Shown here: positions 25,691 through 39,078 of the stretch, in pieces
Numbering within the stretch: the stretch's first letter is position 1
Layout of the letters: each line of letters starts with the position of its first letter
Assembly: GCA_000499405.2 (NCBI GenBank)
Contig: HG738138.1
Coordinates: forward strand, 17,591,119 to 17,655,118
Source: Onchocerca volvulus
Lineage: Eukaryota; Nematoda; Chromadorea; Rhabditida; Onchocercidae
Length of the DNA: 64,000 bases
Direction of reading: 5' to 3'
Program-made: the position numbers and the translations under genes
Notes under the pieces: model-generated
What the model was told of the DNA's origin: nothing
Database searches by the model: none
Seen by the model: only the letters and a program-made list of their open reading frames with translations

Positions 25691-28113
25691 TTATGCAGTC
25701 ATTGCATCTCTGATTGAATACTTCCACCTTTTCACTGTCTTCGAAGCCAGTTCAGAAATTGAGGACAGATAACGACGAATGATTTTATCACCGATGACAT
25801 AACTCTCCAATTGTCCTTCTATGCATGGAAATATAATTTTTAAAGGAAAAAAAAAAGTCAAACGAAGATATATTCTTGTCTTTAAAGTGCATTTCAGTTA
25901 AATGACAATCTATTAATTGTAATCGTAACATTGTAATCGTAATCGAATCAGAGTTGACAAATATCATTGTCTATCCAATTGTCAACTTGCGCGTTCCTAA
26001 AATATGTTAAAATAGGCAGAACTGTTTAAATCAATTAAAAAAATCTATTTCATCAGCATTAAATGTAATTTTTTGTAAGAAGTCGAATTCATATGCCTTC
26101 AAATGTCAAATATCATTCGATGACCTATTTTCAAACTTTATGTACTCAAGTATAAATCACCCATCCAGATTCATATATGTATATATATATCCCTATGATC
26201 TCTTTTGATCGATGTGCCATCAGCTATACTGATCAGATTTAAATTTTCAATTCTTGAAATTCAGCTTGCATAGAGGCATCTAATCTTATTACATAATATC
26301 TGTTTACTCAGAATTGCTTACCCGAAAATTCAAAATTAGTCTGCATCAAGTAGCCATTATTGGAGGAGGGAAGAGCGGAAGAAAATGTGCTATAACCTAC
26401 TGAAATATTTGAAAATAATATCACAAAGCCGCCAACCTATCATTAAAGGAATCCTCCTTCAAATTCATTAACTTTACGATTAACGATAACTAGAATTCTC
26501 CCAAACTTAAATGTCACAACTGTATTTCTGTTGAATATCATAACCGTAAAGTGGTGTTCGAAAAAAATTCGCCATAGCATATAAAAATGTAAGATAAAAC
26601 ACAAAATTTCAGATTTTTGCATCCACAATCCATATTGCTGTTTGAAATGCAATTAAAACTTAAAAGCAAAAAAGTTATTAATGGCGCATTGGTCAGAATT
26701 TCCAAAATTTCGAAAATATTGCCGATACAGACAAATATTTTTCATAACTGATTTGAGCAATCTTTTGTCAAAAAACTGACAAATAAATACATAATTTTTC
26801 ACAAAATGGCCACTTGATGTTTAAGTTTGATTTTAATCAGTGCGCTGTCGTCACATTAGATGTTCATGATAAAAATTGGATTTATTCGACTTGTTGAATG
26901 GTGTAATATCATATCAATAAGTATTTTTCATCAATCAGTAAATTCTGATGTCAAACGCAAAAATTATGTTTCTTTGAGGTTGCATATTATGAATGTTTAT
27001 AAGATTCGTAGCTTTGATTTTAATAAAATTTGGTTTCAAATAGATGGAGTAGCTTAACATTTTGATTCACAATTATTTCAGGGCCAGAGAAGATATCCTG
27101 GGCTAAATAGAACAGGATCAAAGTACAACTGAGATCTGCTTTTTTTTGCAAGTTTTCTGCGGAATAATTACCAAAATAGTTACAATTCATTTCTATTACC
27201 AATTGTCCTAGATGATCTAAGAACTTAATTTTTCCTAATTACACCTCCATACTGCAAACATATAAATTTTAATTCGAGTGCATGAAAATAAATGCTCCAT
27301 TTTCAAATGTCGACTTTATCTGATAAGAACAATGAGCTAAAACTTGGGATTAAAATTTTTAAAACTCAGTTCTTGCTCAAAAATTCGAAGATTTCTGATA
27401 AAAAAAAAAAAAGGCAGAAAAACATTTCATTACAAAATTTGCAGTAAAGAAGCACAGGAAAATTGAAAACTGATTAGAATTAAGTCATTGATCATTTGCA
27501 GACGTTTCGTTGCTGTAGCATGAAGCTACAATCGTAAAACTCTAAAAGATCATAGATCAAATAAATTTTGGCATAAATTATGATCGATGATCTTTATTTA
27601 ATTCTTGTGGAATCATAAATATATTCCAATGAATAATAACTTTGCATATTTCGAATGAGAACTAAATTTTAGTTCGAATAGAAGTCATTGAAGCTAATTA
27701 ATAAGGAGTTTGAGATATTATTCTAAACAAACTTCCATTTTATGATCCTGTTCTGAAGATTTCGATTGAAGTAATCTCAGCAAGCAATCTCCGAATGAGT
27801 ACTGATGTTATCTGCTAGCATTTAACATTGACACTGGCTGAACCATAGACGTAGTAAACTTACTATTTATTACACTTCAATCTTACCGGACCTTTCATTG
27901 CGATAAACATTTGTACCTGATAGTTAGGGTCATCATATCTAACACTTCTGCCACAATTCAGTTGAATTCTACTAGACTGCCAAAGGATGAAGTTTATTTC
28001 GGTTCGGATAAGCTTGAATTTGAATTTATGAAAATTTACTCACCGATTTTGCTCCATAATATTAAAACGAAAATCGATAATTGAAGTAAGAAATTTCTAA
28101 TGCCACTTTTCAT
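25691..28113 (-). CDS. Candidate short secreted protein, two-exon model
   Basis: Exon 1 is 28044-28113. It sits 8 nt behind an acceptor (AAAGTTCAG, likely spliced leader), starts with ATG and encodes a signal-peptide-like stretch (NFLLQLSIFVLILWSK). It ends at the strong donor G|GTGAGT in phase 1. A possible last exon, 25691-25818, opens in the matching phase and encodes GQLESYVIGDKIIRRYL, then TVKRWKYSIRDAMTA and a stop, giving 65 residues with possible dibasic cleavage sites (RR, KR). The intron would be 2.2 kb, so other exons may be missed; the exon at 22994-23179 is an alternative partner in the same phase (frame B). No family was recognised. Exon 1 is much better supported than the joint. 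Confidence 0.35.
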
Positions 28114-28412
28114 TTTAACGACTGAACTTTAATTTTCAAAAGAAAACATGTTTTTGTGAAATTTGATGCAAATGAGTGAAAGAATTTTATTTTCTCTAGT
28201 ATTTTTTTATTTTTTTGGTTTTTTACTCGCTTTCTTTACTAAACGAGTTCCTTTTCGTGGGTGCGTAAGGAACGGATCTAACGAGAATGGGTGACATCGA
28301 TACCGTGCCAAACACATTGTGATTACTTTTAAAATATTAATTACTGCTCGAATTGCTGGGTGGATAGTAAAATTTCCGAATTATTCGAAGCCAAGATAGA
28401 AATTGTTGCAAT

Positions 28413-29144
28413 ATGCAGTTATTTTTCACTTTATTTTTTGCTACAGTTAATGGCATTATTTGTAAGGTGATCACATATTTCTGATAAGAATCTCAGTTTC
28501 TGAGGACTCAATCTTTTTATTATCATTAATATCATTACTACTGTTCTAAAATTATTTCTCATCGCTTATTACTAATAAATATTCTGAGAAGTAAAATTTA
28601 ACGAATAGATTAAAATACGACTTACAAAATACTGTTCATAATTATTTCAGTTGTTCTTATTTGAAATAAGATGAGCTAATTTAAATTTATAGTTGCATTT
28701 TCAATGCTCAGAATCATTCTTTCAAGTGACAAATTAAAATGTGGTATGATGAATGATTGTTTTTAGTATTTCAATCGATATCAGACGTTTTGTTTTTCTC
28801 TTTCTAATATGATTATATTCTGTGTATTACTATCATCAAACGTGTTAATTTTGCAAATGTAATAATGAAACGTTAACTGAGTTTCATGCTATGCTCACAA
28901 ATGCTGCTATTTTTATTTTTCATGTTCAAGTTTATTGTTCCATTCCGACATGATCATTGATTTTGATTCAAAAATCAAATGTTCCAGCTCTGTTCCATGT
29001 GAGGGAAAGTTTGTTTACTATGGAAGGTTGGATTTCTACAAATATTTCCGGCGGAAAACGTTCATTTCTGAATGGAATTTAGTTGATGCACGATTAGAAG
29101 AATCATCTAACTTCCCACCTCTTCCAATCCAAATTCAACTCTAG
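28413..29144 (+). CDS. Candidate small secreted protein, divergent from the previous one
   Basis: An ATG at 28413 begins a hydrophobic leader (MQLFFTLFFATVNGII) that ends at the good donor T|GTAAGG (28461, phase 1). About 450 bp on, the segment 28935-29144 is open and protein-like (CEGKFVYYGRLDFYKYF, ends PLPIQIQL, stop at 29142). Its simplest acceptors do not share the phase of exon 1. An alternative frame after the acceptor near 28987 does, and contains ISGGKR. The model is therefore unresolved, and I list only the extent of the signals. Confidence 0.22.
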
Positions 29145-29660
29145 TACCCTTTTTTTTTTTGTTAACTACCTATGTTTCTTCTCTATGCTCTCCCTCCCTC
29201 ATTCTCTTTCTTTCCTTTTTTTCTCTCTCTCTCTATCCGACATCTTACGAAGTACCACCCCAAATTAGATACAAAATTGAACTATAAAAATTAGCACAGT
29301 CAGCCAAAAGACTCATAATTCGTTGGTTGTGAAGTATACCAGTTCTGTAGAAGTTTAGTGCCTGTGCAATTAAAATAATTGTATAGGTTTATACCATTTT
29401 TGCCAAATTAAATTATTAAAAATTTTAGTTTCATTTCACTTTTATCCAAATTTTTCATTTCAACTCAATCCCAGCATCCTATTCAATCTGCTGAATATCA
29501 TTTTTCCATTTCTATTTCATTTATTAAATTCCCGTAATTGTTTGTTTGTTTTTTTCCAAATAATAAAAATATTACTGACGTTGCATAATGTTTCGCTAAT
29601 TTTATAACCGATAATGTATTCTTATCTTTCGATAAGTTTGAATATGTCAAGTTTAGTAAT
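29145..29660. other. Upstream region of the AAAP transporter
   Basis: A pyrimidine-rich block at about 29180-29240 (CT repeats) precedes the gene. No coding exon is seen. Confidence 0.4.
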
Positions 29661-29665
29661 TTTAG
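29661..29665 (+). other. Probable spliced-leader acceptor of the AAAP transporter
   Basis: GTAATTTTAG ends 5 nt before the ATG at 29671. It decides the start against an upstream in-frame ATG at 29614, which precedes the acceptor. Confidence 0.55.
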
Positions 29666-29670
29666 AAACT

Positions 29671-32600
29671 ATGACGAGAGGAAAAACCTTGCCAACTGTA
29701 GGATCTTTTGAAGTTATAGAAACTGGAAAAAATATGAATGAAAGACATCGTAATGAACAAGGCTTAGGATGGATTATAACAAGTTTTTTTGTGGTTGGTG
29801 ATTTGGCAGGTGGTGGAATTGTTGCCCTACCAGCAGCTATTGTGCAGACAAGTAAGTCTGAAAATTTATTCAGACTGGAAATCTAGAATAAGACATTCAG
29901 GAAACCAAATTTTTTAAATGTTTTATAAAAAAAAAACTTCTTCGGTATTTGAGCTAAACAAATACAAAACAAAAGAAAGAGAAAATCAAAAGATAAAATC
30001 TCATTGGGTTTCCAGATTTTTGGCCTGGATTAATAATGAACATACTGATGGCTTTATCAATGACATACACAGCACACATGTTAGGCCTCAGCTGGACTAT
30101 TCTCCAGCGCAGATGGCCGGAATATAGGGAACACTGTCGGAAACCGTATCCGGAAATGGGTGGACGTGCAATGGGCAACACTGTTAAGTAAGCTAAAATC
30201 TTTTTACCGAAATTTCAAAGAAAAATAAGTTTTTAAATTCAATAATAATAGTCAATAAATCAAATTGAACTGTGCCTTTAGCCGATTGAGTCAGTTCGTC
30301 GAAACACTGAAGCACTTCGTTATTCAAATACCGGTTTCTGTCCTTCATTTTCATTAGAGATTCGTTTTAGATGTTTCTGTTTATTTCGAATATTATTTAA
30401 AACATGTAATTGTATTACAAAAATATTTTAGTATGAAAAATTCCAACAATTATCTTCAAAAATATCTAAATGGAAATAAAAATAATATATGACAATATTT
30501 TTAAATAAATTCGTAGTTGTTAAATTAATCAACTTTAACAGTTTCAAACTCATTAATTAATGATCAATTAATTAACAAAAATTTTGCCCATCATTTAGAC
30601 ATATAGTATCAGTGTGCATTGATATAACACAATTTGGTATCGCTGTTGTGTATCTGATATTATCGGCTAAAAATATAAGCGATTTTATTGATGCCTTCTT
30701 CAAAATTGAAATATCATTTTGTTATGTAATATTAATAGTTGGTATCTGTCTCCTGCCGGTTACATTTCTGAAATCGCCACAAGATTTTTGGTAATTTTCA
30801 TTCTTTTTAATGTACAAAATAATTTTGTTTTCTCAGTCTAATGTATTGAGTAATGGAATTATGGGAATATAAGAAAATTTTAAATCAGGATTGGAAAATT
30901 TTTTTTGGAAATTTTAAGAAAATTAGAAAAATTTACAATGGGATGCAGAATTTCCAGAATTTGGGATCTTATTCAGCTCAATAAAATATCCGAAATCGAA
31001 AGTAATTTTGAAAATAAAGTCTTTGCATTTGCTATAATTATTTTGAAGGTGGGCTATAATGCTGGCAATGATTACAACGACACTTGCTTTGATATTGGTT
31101 ATGATTGGGGCGGTGATGGATTATTCCACTTGCGCTCCGGAAATTGCCTTCAACGATAAGGTTGTGCCGGCGAACTATTTTCTTGCACTTGGAACCATTT
31201 TATTCTCATACGGTGGACATGCCGCATTTCCAACCATTCTTCATGACATGCGAAAACCGTATCACTTCACACGATCATCCGTTTTGGCATTCGCTAGTAA
31301 GTTAAGTTTAGTAGTTTTCGATTTTCCACATTTTCTAAATATTAGCATTTATTCAAAATTTTTGATTTTTATATAAAATTTTCAACTTCTTCACCTTATA
31401 CAACAAATATTCTCGTCTTGCATCTGAGAATGAGAGCTGACATATGAATTAGAAAATAAGCAAATATCATTAACTCAATGACTTGTGAAAATACTTTTTA
31501 CATAGCTGATCATTCTGTTTTCAATTCATTCATTTTCCAAATAATTATCATATTTTAAATTTCAATCATTCATCATAAATGTCAGTCTTTTAATAAATTA
31601 AATGAGAAACTTGGAAACAATTCTGGAAGTAGCTAAGTACAATTACAGTTGTGTTTCTGCTTTATACGCCGGTTTGCATTCTGGCTTACTTGACCTATGG
31701 CAATTCGTTACGTGAATCGATTCTCAATTCAGTTCAAAATACAGCCTTACAGCAGGGAGCTAATTTTTTGATCACTCTTCATTGCATACTTACACTAACA
31801 ATTGTATTCAATCCTCTTAATCAGGAAGCTGAGGAAGTTTTTAACGTTCCACATCGTCAGTTTTTTTTTTTTTCTATAACTAGCTTATTTCAAATTATAA
31901 TTAAATTTTTGAAACTTTCGAAAAAGCATTAAAACATGGGCGTATTAATTGTAACATTCATTCAGTGATAAATTGTAATCACATCCATGTTAAAAATAAA
32001 ACAAAAATAAAAAGTTCTGTTACTCTAGCAATAGTTTAGAATTATCAATTTCAGATTTTTGTTGGCAAAGAGTATTGGTTCGGACGGGAATGATGATGAC
32101 TGTAGTTTTCGTCGCAGAAAGTTTACCTTCATTTGGACCGTTGTTGGGTTTAGTGGGTAGTTCAACCTTGACACTATCTTCACTTATTTTTCCATGCTTG
32201 TTCTATCTTTACTTGACAGTTGGCGATCAAATAGCGGAAGAAAAAGGAAAAAAAACGCCAGATGAGATACCTTCATTTGTCGAGTTAGATTTCTTTCTTT
32301 CATTCAAAAACTTTCTCCCCATTTTTTGTTTGTAGGTAGATTAATCGAACTGCTTTGTTGATTTTTTTTTTTTTTTTAATTTCTTGGAACATGATTTAAG
32401 AAGTTTTAAAAAAATCACTCAAGATCAATTATTTATTTAAATCTAATGTAAACTTTCAAATTATCAAGAAATTTCTACAATTCGAGAAAGCCTTTGATCT
32501 TTAAAAACATGGCATTTAAACATAGATGTCTCCATAATCAAGTTCTAAATGATATAACAAACTACTTGTAGAGTATTGGTACGATCACCTAGACGACGTT

Positions 32601-33881
32601 TGATCATCTGTTCATTAATCGTTAGTAAGTTAACTTTGTCTTGTTTATCATTAGTAAATTTTCATTTCAATTTTTTAAAGTAGTGATAAATATTTATCAT
32701 CCATGATATAAAATATGTAATTTAGAAAGAAAGAAATGTTAGTATACTTGACGTGGTGAAATATGATGCGTAATAAATAATTCTGAGTTAGATAAGGTTA
32801 TGCACATAGCATCAAAAAAATGTATATTTCGGTGTCAGTTGTCGATGTTTTATCTTTTATTGAACAATTGAGAATTAATAATCAATAAATAACTTTTTAA
32901 ATGTTAAATCAATAAAAGTATAGAAATTTTAATTATTTCATGATAGACAAAAATATGACTCGATTAGTGTGCATAATATTTTGATGTTATTATATTTGAC
33001 ATGAAGGAAACAAATCTTTTTTGACATAATTCCAAAATATTTTGCAATTCAGCCATGTGACCAGTGTGATCATATGTGCGTCAGGAATGATAATAGTAAA
33101 TATGTAGAAGTGGGCAGGCAAGAAATTATGTTTTCAATGAAAGACTAATGACAAGATTTTAATTCATGGTTCTATAAAATAGTAAGGAAATTTAGTAATT
33201 TTTGAAGAGTTTTAAAAACTTTTTTTTTTTTAAACAAGCCATTGATATGCGTAGATTAGATTAGCTCATTTATGCCGAAATTTTATGGAAAGATGAAGTT
33301 GAATAATGATGACGTTTTTTATTCTTCATATGTGAAAAGAGATGAAGTATCCCCTTTCACATATTCAGGAAAAAAAGTCTTTTTTAAAGGAATCAAAGTT
33401 CAGTGACTTTTTTTAAAAGCGATGTTTATTTTTGAAGTGTTAATGCATTTTCTGAAAATATTTCTAAAAAAAAAAAAAATGATGAATTAAAAAATCCCAA
33501 AAATTAAGATTAATATTTTTCAGCTTCAAGAAATTCGTAATTTCAAGATTTTTCGAAGTCTTTTAACAACAGCAACAACATAATGAGATAAAGCTGTAAG
33601 AGCGAGTCAGATTCTTTAAAGAAGATTTTATTTGTTATAATTACAATGCTTTTATTGAAGTTTTTGGATTAATCGGTGGTATTGTGGCAACTTATACATC
33701 CATCAAAGAATTGGCAACAACACGATTCACAGAGCCGTGCTACATCAAGCCATTCCTATCGTCTACGGGATCAAAACCTATCGAAGGTTATCTGAATTGT
33801 TGCGGAGCCTGGCAGAATATCACACGGCAAGGGGATATTTCCGACTGCAATCCCTATATGGACTTCTATTCTGAGAAATAG
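29671..33881 (+). CDS. AAAP-family amino acid transporter
   Basis: Exons: 29671-29851, 30016-30187, 30599-30790, 31049-31296, 31649-31855, 32055-32283, 32572-32624, 33661-33881. They join in phase to 500 residues. The protein belongs to the amino acid/auxin permease (SLC32/36/38-like, Aa_trans) family: an N-terminal first helix with [18 protein letters not shown], then [39 protein letters not shown], the [17 protein letters not shown] helix, and a late [16 protein letters not shown] helix. About ten or eleven hydrophobic segments can be counted. It should move neutral amino acids across a membrane, probably with a proton or sodium; the substrate cannot be read from sequence. The C-terminal tail carries several cysteines (LNCCGAW, DISDC), a pattern I associate with worm members. 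Exon 7 (53 nt) was placed by phase and by the family pattern [13 protein letters not shown]. Confidence 0.87.
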
Positions 33882-35493
33882 ATCTCGAACGAGGATATTA
33901 ATTTCATTATCCATCAATTTTGCCCTTTACTCTATGATTTCTTCTACACTAACTTGCGCCACCACTTGATAAATTATCACGGTCAAGGAAACTATTGTTA
34001 ACATGTTTCAAGTTTAATCTTTTTATTGTCCTTGTTCAATTTCGTGGCTCTTGAGGATATCATCTATTAGGGATATCAGTTGTAGCATTTACAAAACAAA
34101 CAAAAGCACGAAACCAAGAATGATCATAGTAGCATTTCGAAGGATAACAAAAATTGAATAACATTTTAACAAAAATCGATTAAAATTTTCCAGTAAAGAT
34201 TGTTTCAGTAACCATTCGTCATATCAGGATTTTTTAAACAATTGTTTATAAATTCGAAGAATTCAGATGAATATTCACCATTACAAAATTGAAATTATTT
34301 TCTCAGTGTAAACCGTATTTTAAAATTTGAAAGTTAAGTAATCAATCTGCTATATAATATTGCAGACAAAAAAAAAATGCAGAATTAAGAAACAACCTTC
34401 AATTATGTTTGGGATTTGTGATGGAACATTAAGAGAAAGTCAAGAAACATCCAAAATATTTTATCTGATTAAGAAATAGTGAGAAATTGTAAAACTTTTT
34501 GCAAATTCCAATCATTTAGAATCAATAAAAAAAACGCAAGTTTTTAAAGAAGCTACTAAAAATTCCGAATAATTCTGTTGTCAGTTTCTTAATACTTTAG
34601 CAGCAATCTCAGTGAAATCTAATCAAATTTTAGTGGGAAAAACAGGGAGAAGCGAGTATATATACATATATATATATAATATATAATACATGATTTCTAT
34701 TTTGTTTCTACTTCATATATATATATATATTTATATATAACTATTCAAATACACGATATGAAGTACATATATACATATCTTGTCATTTGCTTCTTCACCA
34801 TTTGTCGAATACATTCATCTAAAGTTATACAATCTTCAAATATACTGATTAATACACTGTTGAGATTTTATTTCATTCTTAACGTAGAATTCAAAGCTTT
34901 AATATCATTTCTAACTTTTTTATCCTTGAAATGCAATATTTCATTGATTATTTAGTTTTTATTATCCATATCAGTTGCAATTATGAAATTTTATCATGAA
35001 TTCATCATTATTATCCTATTGAACTTGCTAAAATTTTGAAATAAATTTTTTTTAAAACTTCTTATTATCAATTTAAGTTATGATTTCTATGTACATAATT
35101 TTACGCTTTTTGCCTTTACTTCAATATCTTCTTCTGTTGGTCGTTTTTATCTGTAAATAAATTCGTCATGTATATCTTCTTCAACAAATTTACCTGAATA
35201 TTTCATCATGTCAACTAACCTCAGGCGATACGATAATGTCTGATTACATGATGAAACTAATTTCAATCACATCGGAGTGATGTAATGACTGGACGATGAT
35301 ATGTAAGTGAGGGAATGAAGCACGAATGCGAATCGGTGAAAATTTGCAAATTTAAGATTTTGTTTAAAGTTAGAAGACCGCATGTTTTTGAATTAAGAAA
35401 TTCAAGTCGTTTGTATGAATTTGCATTTTTTGTACAATTTGAAAGTTCAGAAAACACGGAAAGTGGTCTATTATACAGATTTTGTAATTTCAA
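33882..35493. other. Intergenic, 3' flank of the transporter
   Basis: AATAAA occurs at 34524-34529, a plausible but distant poly(A) signal. TA-rich microsatellites lie at about 34657-34690 and 34716-34740. No gene is supported. Confidence 0.45.
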
Positions 35494-38162
35494 AATGGTG
35501 TATTCAAGTGTTTGTGGAAAAAAAGTAAGTACTACGTAATATGCCTAATGGAAAATCGGCTATCGTTGTCAGCGACTTTTCCAATTCAGTGAGTCTATTG
35601 CAAACTGTTAAAAAATCGGAAATTTTTGAAATTTGTGTCTATTATAAAAAAAGAATGATTAAAATTTGAATTCTATGACCGAATGATACCGAACTTTTGA
35701 CAATATTGTAAAACTTTGAAGAAGAAAATGAATTTAGCATTATGAAAAAATTGAAAGTTTTAGAATTAACCTTATAAAATTATGAAATAAATTATTTGAT
35801 AAACATGAATATTGTTATTAACTTTTCGGAAAGTTATCTCACCTTTTACTCTTGTATCGTAAGCAATTCTCTTCCTTCTTCGGTATTTAAGAAGAAACTT
35901 TACATGAAACTTACATGATCGAAATCATTTGCAACGCTATTGTTATCACTTGAAATTTGAAAGAAATATTTGGTTTGATTATTTGGACATTTTCAAAATT
36001 ATTTGTAATTTAAAGCTAACTTTTCTACAATTTTCTGAAATTCATTATAACTTTTCCATTTTTCCTTTTTTTCTTTTTTTTTTTTTTTCTTTTTTTGTTT
36101 TGGTAAGAATCCAACGAATCACCGCCATTCGATCTGCTTTGAATTCCAGTAGAGAAATTCTACGCGAAGCAATCAATTATTGCCATTATTTCTCGGTAAA
36201 TTTGAACAATTCGGATGTGATATACCGGAAAATCGGCGAGCAGCTGCACTTGCCAATACACTACCAAATGATAATTATCAGCAAAAATATGCTTCTCATC
36301 AGGCTTGTTTTATGTAACGAAAACGTTGACAGCATTAGGATTTTGTAGTCATTTTCAAGGGATACCTAAGGTAAACCTTGATTGCGATCTTTATAACGCT
36401 TCTATTTGTTTAATTCAAGAACAGATTAAAGTAATGATGATTCAAATATTCGATTAGAAAAAACTTTAAGTCAGTCTTTATTTTTAAAACTTTCCGATTC
36501 TATTTTAAGATTTGTCATTAATAATTTTAAAATTCAACTAAACATAGGATTGGTGAAAATTCGATGAATATCGAGAGTATCAAATTTATCATCTACAGAG
36601 AGTACAAAATTGTACTACTGTACTGTGTAACGATGTAATGAGCAATGGATTGTTGATTCGATGCAACGGAAATTCGGCAACGATCACATGCTGTACTTAA
36701 TTACTTTATCATCGTGCCATGGAATGTTTCATTATGTTACATCAATTGTCGACGCACGGAAATAATACTAAACAGCTTTTCACCATTGCTTTCAAGCGTA
36801 CTTTAAGTGAAACTCAAAAGTGCTCGCTTCTTCTTCTTATTACCTTGAACATAAGGAAAGTACATCAATTCATGGCAATGTATTTCTATAAAGAGTTCAA
36901 AAAAAAAGAATTCCTTCCAATTTGAAAAGAAGAAGAGGAGAGAAAAAAATCGCGTCCCAAGAAAAGAATATCCATATTTGATAATTGAAAAGCAATGAAA
37001 ACTTAGAAAATGCTCATGTTTCTTCTGCGAAAGAATGCAAAAAACTTGTAAAAATCCATCAGTAAATGCAATATATTTTTCCGCGAAGTTATCTGAGATT
37101 TAATTTTTTGGCATACACATTCTATTATCATCTAACGTCCAGACAGTTCGTTTCGGCATGTTTGCTCCTTTCATCGCGGAATCCCACAAAAGTGGCCTGC
37201 GAACGGCGCAGTGTAGAACGTCATATCGCTGAATGATTTTGTTTCAAAGATATTCCTCAATTGTTCACCGCTATCTCTACTTTTCATACCGTTTTGTTTT
37301 TCACTATTGGTACATATCCCAACTCTTGTATTTTGCATGGTCGTTACAATAAGTCATTCAAAAATCAATAAAAACTGATCTTTAATAAACATTCAATTAT
37401 AGCGAAGATTATGATACAAAGAAACCCTGGAGAGATGTCATAAAAGTTGATGAATGTCAGCTATAGAAAAGTCGAAGCCATTTGAATAGAAGTAGATTAA
37501 TTTTCGGTTTTAATTCTATTTTAGCTGGAAATTTCTCCATGTTAATAAAAAATCTTCTCATATGCGTGCAGTAAAAATATTCATGATATACTATGGTACT
37601 GCATTCGCCGTTATTTATACCTATCGACATATTTCATAGGCCGAGCAATTAATTCATCATTTCATTTGGAATGTACTTTTAAAACGAAACATGGAATGGT
37701 AAATCTAGCTCTAAGTTTTCTGCTTTACTACAGAAGTTCCATAATCCAAAATGAATTCATTTCTGTATTAGGATTCACTTCAAATCCGACTTCGATATTT
37801 GCAAATAAATTCTAAATCTCCCCATGAATCAAAAGATGCATTAAACGGATGATTTAACGGCAGGCTCATCCGTTTCCTGTTCGTTAAATCGTTCGAACTG
37901 CAGTTCTAGTGATATGATCTTTATTTATTTTCCATTGATTGTCTTCTTTATTTAATTTACTGATACTTATGATTTCATTTTTGTTGAGTTCACTCGATGG
38001 ACCAATGCTCCACGCACTTCTCAATAATTCAATCTTTCCTCCGAGATTTTCTTTTGAATTATTACCTTTTATTATTTATTATAAGATTATTACTTGATGC
38101 TGTTTCATTCATTATCACTTATTAACTGCCAATAAATTATTATTACAAAAAAATAATTTCAG
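35494..38162. other. Gene-poor region with weak exon-like segments on the plus strand
   Basis: A possible mini-exon starts with ATG at 35495 and ends at AAA|GTAAGT. A GC-richer segment at 36110-36310 is open in two frames (REILREAINYCHYF or DIPENRRAAALANT). A GC-richer patch at 37141-37240 is also open. None can be tied together or to a family. They could be 5' exons of the MSP-like candidate that follows. Confidence 0.25.
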
Positions 38163-39078
38163 CCATTCGTCATCAACAGCAGTAGCAATGGAATTCTGAA
38201 TCTGAGAAATGCTTATAGCAATGACTGGATTGCTATTCGAATTCTCACCAAAAATAGTGAATTAAACATTTATTCAACCAAATTTCTATTACCACCAGGA
38301 CGTACCAGTGTTGTAAGTCTTTTATTTATAAAATTTGAAGCTAAATGAATTCAAGTTTTATATTTCTTCCCATTAAACAAAAAGTACATAATCAGAAATG
38401 AGAAGAAATAAGTAATCAAAATTGACAATAACTAAAATGACAAATAAAAACTACAGTTCATTTTATAAAATATCATGGTAATAGACAAAAAAGAATTGGA
38501 GAATGAAATAAAAAAAATGAAATACAATTGTAAAGCTCTAATTTATAAATTGTTTCGAACTAATTTAAAACTGTACTTAATTATTTCTAAAATAAATCCG
38601 TGTAAATAAGCCGTGAATTAATGGCGAAGAGGGATAAAAAAGATACTCCATGTACTCTTAAACATTACTGGAGAAAACTGGCAGTAATCAAAATAAACGA
38701 ATAATCAAAATGGCAAGACATTGTGAGATAAGTTTGTTTAAGAGTGCCAGCCGAAACTTTTCCATTCATTTCAGGGCGAAGTAACGATGAAAAATAATCT
38801 GATGGACGGAAAGCTTCCTAGTCGGGCTTCGTATACAATGTCTCCAAAAAACTCAAACAAAAAAAAAAAAAATCTATGTAAAACACACAACATTAACTAA
38901 AAAAAAAAAAAAAAAAAACAACAAAACAAACAACAAAAACAAAACAAAAAACAAATGGTACATGATCAGAGCGCACTGTCCAGCACGAAATGTGAATACA
39001 TTATGGACAAGACCATACTATGTCCCACGTGATCAATGGCATTACAAAATTATTCGTATTCATTTCGATCTTGGCTAA
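38163..39078 (+). CDS. Tentative MSP-like (motile sperm protein) domain gene, partial
   Basis: An exon at 38163-38312 has a good acceptor (AATAATTTCAG) and donor (GTT|GTAAGT). It encodes 50 residues, including ILNLRNAYSNDWIAIRILTK and LLPPGRTSV. This follows the MSP/VAP beta-sandwich pattern of a small Leu/Thr strand, Asn, a conserved hydrophobic strand and a Pro-Pro-Gly turn. An exon in the same phase follows at 38775 (GEVTMKNNLMDGK). A final segment ends WTRPYYVPRDQWHYKIIRIH before the stop at 39076-39078. The second donor is weak and the 5' end is not found. An A-rich tract fills the last putative intron. Sperm cytoskeleton or signalling proteins of this type are numerous in nematodes. Decay to a pseudogene is possible. 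Confidence 0.35.
38849..38956. repeat. A-rich tract with AAAAC units
   Basis: Long A runs with interspersed C (AACAAAACAAACAACAAAAAC and similar). Confidence 0.7.

Noticed and set aside
26443..27202. Two minus-strand frames (for example FTVMIFNRNTVVTFKFGRI) that could be exons of the 28.1-kb candidate gene
   Set aside because: No acceptor and donor pair of matching phase was found around them.
29614..29670. Upstream in-frame ATG of the AAAP transporter
   Set aside because: A strong acceptor at 29661-29665 lies between it and the ATG at 29671, so it is probably not in the mature message.
35929..36348. 139-codon plus-strand frame
   Set aside because: The first 60 codons are AT-driven and pass through a T/C tract. 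Only the last part looks protein-like, and it is open in two frames, so no product could be proposed.
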